In this document: piece after piece, positions 59,997 through 64,000 of the stretch
Layout of the letters: each line of letters opens with the position of its first letter
Position numbering within the stretch: the first letter of the stretch is position 1
Assembly (NCBI GenBank): GCA_019914945.1
Contig: CM034099.1
Coordinates: 434,001 to 498,000 of the forward strand
Source: Typha latifolia
Lineage: Eukaryota > Streptophyta > Magnoliopsida > Poales > Typhaceae
Reading direction: 5' to 3'
Length of the DNA: 64,000 nucleotides
The notes under the pieces: model-generated
What the model was told of the DNA's origin: nothing
Seen by the model: only the letters and a program-made list of their open reading frames with translations
Database searches by the model: none
Program-made: the position numbers and the translations under genes

Positions 59997-61399
59997 GGCA
60001 GCTTGGGGAGTAGAATGGACTTGGAAGATTAATTCTCGGCAGACTTTTTTGAAGCATCTAGAACGAAGGTTAGAGTGTAGAGCAACCAAATGTCCTCTGT
60101 GGATGCGAGACGAGACACTGTTTCTGATGGGGAGCTTGTACTCTGCAATGGCAAAAGGAAAATTTACTAGATCTACCATTGGTAAAGTCCAAATCAAATA
60201 TTATTTAAAGTCCAAGTCAAGGAAGAATTAATTGGTTAAGTATCAGTCGTCATCGAAGCAATTACACGTTTACATTATTATTTTTAGCAACGCAACCAAG
60301 AAAAATCTACAGGATCACATGTATCTAGAACACTATATACGACTGAGATTATGGAAGACTTTGACTCTTCTTCTTTCTTTCTTTATGTTGATGAAATGGA
60401 AGACTTAACTAGCAGTCGCATTGCCAAACTTTTACCAGATATTTTCAGAGGAAGGAAATGTTCATCTGATGGAATTCCTTTGCACGTTCATTAAGTAGCT
60501 CAGAGCAGTTCAATAAGTGAAATGGGGTGATGGATGATTGGCCATTTGGCCTTGTCAGATTTGATCATTAAGAAGTACAGAATCCGAGGAATGTGCCAAT
60601 GCCTGTAAGAAACTTTACATTGGAAGAACTGAACAAAGGTGGAGTTACCTGTATTTTATCTCGAACTCCATAATAGCAGCCACTGATGTGCTTTTGCCTG
60701 AACTAATTTATATCATGTTAAGCATGGATTCACTAGATCAAAAGGTTGTGGCAGAACAGAGGAAAGAGAAAGAGGAAAAGTCAGAAAGAAATTGAAGGCA
60801 AGGTCGCAACAATATGCTCTTTCATTCACCAAAGTTCTCCAGGAACCACATAAATCTTGTGTATTTCTTTTGCAATTTCAAACTTGGTATAATATGCTGC
60901 TTGTTATTGCTGTCATACAAATATACTTCTGCTTATTTGACGTACACACATACTGACAAATAATAACATTACATAAGAAATTCAAATTCCAGGAGAATTT
61001 AAGAAAAGACAGAAAAAGAAAGCAGTGGTTTTTGAGCGAACAATATCTAATTACAAAAACATTAAGCAACCCTTCTTTCTCATCTGATAAATACATAACT
61101 GAATCATCTTAAATAACACAATATATAGATGGATCAATTTTCCACAACTGTATGCATTTGAGTATCCAAGATGTCGAGGACAAGCCTGATACAAGCCCAT
61201 ATGATCTCCGTGGAATCAACTTCAATCCAAATTGTTTCTGTATAATTGGAGCAGAGCCTCTCTGATCCATCGGTCATCTTCCGCAGAGTTAGCCAAGTCT
61301 CAAAATCCATTCTCAATGTGCTCCAACTTGGAATAATTGATACCATCCACGATATCCTAGCAATGAATTTGCAGACCTTGCACAGGCGTTTTCAAGCTT
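59997..61399. other. Intergenic region between chitinase and PPR genes
   Basis: Upstream flank of the chitinase on the left and 3' flank of the PPR gene on the right. The more GC-balanced part at 61.13-61.35 kb has a 70-codon minus-strand frame without recognisable features and is probably PPR 3' UTR. No further gene is seen. Confidence 0.5.
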
Positions 61400-63907
61400 T
61401 TAGCCATAAGAACACTGTCTGAGAGCAACTGATTCTTGCATAATACCTTGTTCAGGCTTGACAGTATCTATTGCAGAAGGGCCTGTTTTAATATGACCCC
61501 TCAGATTAACACCAAGTTGCAGGGCACTGTCATCCAACCGTACAATAGAGTTTATAGCCTTTAACCATTCATGCAAACCAACTTGGGCGTCATTTCTCCT
61601 CATCAACTCCAAAAGCTCAATAGCATCCTTTGATACTCCACGTTTAAGTAGAACTGTGCTGAGTGTCCTGAAAGTTGCATCATTTGGTGGTACACCTGAG
61701 GCAATCATATGCTGAAAAGTTATAACGGCCTCCTTCATTCTCCCATCTGATGCATACAAGCCAATGACACTATTATAGCTTAATGTGTCAGTAACAAGTC
61801 CTAAATCTTGCATCTCTTGACAAATCCTATAAGTGTCGTCAACCCTCCCAACTTTCTTGTACAAGCACATCATCATTGCATAAGCAAACTCATTTGCTTT
61901 TCCATTTAGTTTCAAGTTTTCAAAAATTTCTTCCGCCTCTTTAACCATGGAATAATCATTATAAAGGTTTATCATGCAATTTGATGAGTAAACATCTTGA
62001 CTATCATTCAATGATTTGAATATTTCATATGTTTCTTGAGCTTCTCGCAAATACCCCACCTTCGTATACAACTTGATCAAGGAGTTGCAGATAATCGAGT
62101 TGATACCAAAACCAGCTCTCTTCATTAGTTCTACATACTTCACAGCTCGTTGGACATCTCCAACTTCAGCATATGCATTGATTAGAATCGAGTAAAGAAC
62201 AATGTCACCCTGTATTCTGAAGCTGACCATTTCTTTAAATAGATCCTCTGCCAATTGCAGTTCACCAAGCTTAGCAAGGCTAGAAATTACAAGAGAATAT
62301 GGAACACAGTCGTTTACCAAGCACACCTCTTGCATCTTTCTGACATAGGATATTGCTTTCTTAGGCAGCTCTGCAGCAGACAAAATCTGTATGAGAGAAT
62401 TATAACTGCAACTATCTGGAGAAATTCCATACTTCTCCATGTTGTCAAATAATTCACAGGCCCTATCATACATCTTTCCCAAGCCATACACTTTAATCAT
62501 AACATTGAAGACAATAACACTGAGCTTTTGCCTGTCTAAGCAGCAACTAAATGCTTTTTCTGCTAGAGACAAGTGACCATGCTCCCCAAATGCATCGATG
62601 TTAGCAGAAAAGCACTCCGAACTCATCTTATCATGGAACTTCTCAAACCAAGACCATGACTTCTCAAGCAAACCGGCACTTAAATACATCCTAATCAAAG
62701 CAGATTGTGTATACTCATCAATCACAAGGCCCTGATCTTCCACCTCCCGGACAAGAGCTTCAGCTTTCTCGACCATGTTCCTTATGGAATATGCATACAG
62801 AAGTGTCCTATAGCTCACAATATCAGGTACCAGACCAGCCGCCTTTATCTTTGAAAAGCAAATCTCTGCTTCACCAACATCATCACCTTTTATGTAGAGT
62901 GATATGAGGATGTTATATGTTCTTGTATCAGGAAGGCACCTGAGCTCATCCATCATTGCCATCAATGAAGCAACTTCTTCTAAACGGCCATCATTACCAC
63001 AAATATGAATCATAGTGTTGAAAGTAACTATATCTGGAATGATTCCTTCCCTCAACATTTGAGCAAATGTCTCTGAAGCTTTGGTAAGCTGTCCTGCTTT
63101 TCCATAAGTGTCGATCAAAGTATTATACGTGTATAGGCTATAACTCTTTTGAGTCTCAGGACCACCATTCATGTCCGAAGACCACCTTTTGAAGAACAGC
63201 TCTGCCTTTCCAAACTCACCAGCCTTCTTATACACTTGAAGTATAATGCCCACTGTCACCTCATCAGGCATCATGCCTTGCTTGTACATATCGCCAAGCC
63301 AGATGAGTGATTCCCTATTCAACCCCCCTTTGCAGTAAGCATTGATCAATGTACCATAAGTTGAGTTTGTTGGTATTAACCCATCGGATTTCATCTCGCT
63401 CCACAGGCTCCCAACAAGGCCCCATCTCCGAGCTCGTCCTAGAATTCGAAGCATGACATTGTAGTGAATCACATTGAGTTCATAGCATCCCTTTCTTTTA
63501 AACCAATTGAAAATTTCAAGCGCCCTCCTCCAATCCGTCTGCTCCTTGAGAATTATGGTCCTCTCCTTATTGTTAAGTCTTTCTTTCCACGGATTGAGCG
63601 CCTCATCAAGGTCTTGAACACTCTCTAATGCTTCCAATATCGCTGGAATACACCCGCCGTAGGAACCCCAGTTGTTCAATTGCTTGGTCTCGACCTTGCT
63701 CTCCGAATTTGTGCATTCAACCCTTGATTGTAAACAAAAACCTCCATTTTTTGCTGATCCCTGAATCAAGTTTCGCAGAAAAATCTGATTTTGAGCTTTC
63801 CAACAGCCTCGAGACCTTAAAGACAAAAGCTTTGGTGTCGTTAAAACGACAATAGTGCTAGGGTTTCGAGGGACGAGGCTCCGGAAGCAATCGCTGGAGT
63901 TCAGCAT
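61400..63907 (-). CDS. P-type pentatricopeptide repeat protein (At3g23020-like)
   Basis: A single exon of 835 codons. The first in-frame ATG is at 63907, and an in-frame TGA lies upstream of the TTG at 63931, so I use this start. PPR proteins bind organellar RNA in a sequence-specific way and act in splicing, stability or translation. The N-terminus (about 1-60) is rich in Ser, Arg and Leu and poor in acids, fitting a plastid or mitochondrial transit peptide. A conserved block follows (IPAILEALESVQDLDEALNPWKERL, about 87-111), as in the At3g23020 family of similar length. Then come about 17-18 tandem 35-residue repeats such as YNTLIDTYGKAGQLTKASETF. No E, DYW or SMR domain follows. The lack of introns is normal for PPR genes. 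The RNA target is unknown. Confidence 0.94.
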   Translation of the reverse strand: MLNSSDCFRSLVPRNPSTIVVLTTPKLLSLRSRGCWKAQNQIFLRNLIQGSAKNGGFCLQSRVECTNSESKVETKQLNNWGSYGGCIPAILEALESVQDLDEALNPWKERLNNKERTIILKEQTDWRRALEIFNWFKRKGCYELNVIHYNVMLRILGRARRWGLVGSLWSEMKSDGLIPTNSTYGTLINAYCKGGLNRESLIWLGDMYKQGMMPDEVTVGIILQVYKKAGEFGKAELFFKRWSSDMNGGPETQKSYSLYTYNTLIDTYGKAGQLTKASETFAQMLREGIIPDIVTFNTMIHICGNDGRLEEVASLMAMMDELRCLPDTRTYNILISLYIKGDDVGEAEICFSKIKAAGLVPDIVSYRTLLYAYSIRNMVEKAEALVREVEDQGLVIDEYTQSALIRMYLSAGLLEKSWSWFEKFHDKMSSECFSANIDAFGEHGHLSLAEKAFSCCLDRQKLSVIVFNVMIKVYGLGKMYDRACELFDNMEKYGISPDSCSYNSLIQILSAAELPKKAISYVRKMQEVCLVNDCVPYSLVISSLAKLGELQLAEDLFKEMVSFRIQGDIVLYSILINAYAEVGDVQRAVKYVELMKRAGFGINSIICNSLIKLYTKVGYLREAQETYEIFKSLNDSQDVYSSNCMINLYNDYSMVKEAEEIFENLKLNGKANEFAYAMMMCLYKKVGRVDDTYRICQEMQDLGLVTDTLSYNSVIGLYASDGRMKEAVITFQHMIASGVPPNDATFRTLSTVLLKRGVSKDAIELLELMRRNDAQVGLHEWLKAINSIVRLDDSALQLGVNLRGHIKTGPSAIDTVKPEQGIMQESVALRQCSYG

Positions 63908-64000
63908 ATCAAATATGGGTTCGGAGATCAACTGTTCTATATTACTTCACCAGCCTAGTAAATTATAACGAGAGAGAAAAAAAAAAGAGTGTTTCCCATA
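63908..64000. other. Leader region of the PPR gene at the window edge
   Basis: Short 5' flank of the minus-strand PPR gene, with a poly-A/GA stretch near 63970-63987. The promoter lies mostly outside the window. Confidence 0.5.

Noticed and set aside
63908..63931. TTG start for the PPR protein
   Set aside because: An in-frame TGA lies just upstream and the first ATG is at 63907, so the eight extra codons are unlikely to be translated.
1..64000. CRISPR arrays, bacterial operons, rRNA or organellar DNA insertions
   Set aside because: No regularly spaced repeats, ribosome-binding sites or plastid/mitochondrial gene sequence was seen; the window is ordinary plant nuclear DNA.

Overview
The window is nuclear DNA from a flowering plant. 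It has spliced genes with GT-AG introns, AT-rich intergenic DNA, GA/CT-rich 5' leaders and plant-specific families: P-type PPR, LONGIFOLIA/TRM, DUF506, GDP-mannose 3,5-epimerase and a tulip-bulb-type GH18 chitinase. The chitinase type and the GC-rich exons in AT-rich surroundings suggest a monocot outside the grasses, but this is an inference and no species is claimed.

Layout. 2.2-5.3 kb (+): a two-exon autoinhibited Ca2+-ATPase. 5.4-10.0 kb (-): a complete but damaged Ty1-copia element inserted just behind it, with 233-bp LTRs differing at one base. 10.7-12.6 kb (-): a four-exon, four-EF-hand calmodulin-like gene of the CML8/CML11 type. 16.0-18.4 kb (-): a LONGIFOLIA-like gene. 23.6-25.1 and 26.2-29.0 kb (-): two head-to-tail histone H2A.Z genes. 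38.5-39.6 kb (+): a DUF506 gene. 44.5-45.5 kb (-): an intronless ELC (VPS23/TSG101-like) gene, with a decayed partial copy at 43.1-43.4 kb. 47.2-51.5 kb (-): GDP-mannose 3,5-epimerase, with an intron in its 5' leader. 55.2-57.9 kb (+): a two-exon 3-ketoacyl-CoA synthase. 59.0-59.9 kb (-): a secreted GH18 chitinase, with a truncated pseudogene copy at 58.0-58.7 kb. 61.4-63.9 kb (-): an intronless PPR gene.

The remainder (roughly 19-23, 30-37, 40-43 and 52-55 kb) is gene-poor. It holds microsatellites, one dispersed AT-rich repeat family (13.6 and 42.3 kb) and two inverted-repeat MITE-like elements (22.1 and 36.0 kb).

The genes are mostly unrelated housekeeping or growth functions. The one functional pairing is the calmodulin-regulated Ca2+ pump facing a calmodulin-like Ca2+ sensor, both with ACGT-core (ABRE/G-box) clusters upstream. 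Local duplication and decay recur: the H2A.Z pair, ELC plus fragment, chitinase plus pseudogene, and a perfect 92-bp tandem duplication in a CML intron. I found no convincing undescribed multi-gene system. The best leads are the recently inserted but catalytically damaged copia element, the H2A.Z pair with different promoters, the chitinase pseudogene that kept its TATA-like box, and a possible non-coding transcription unit at 29.4-35.9 kb.
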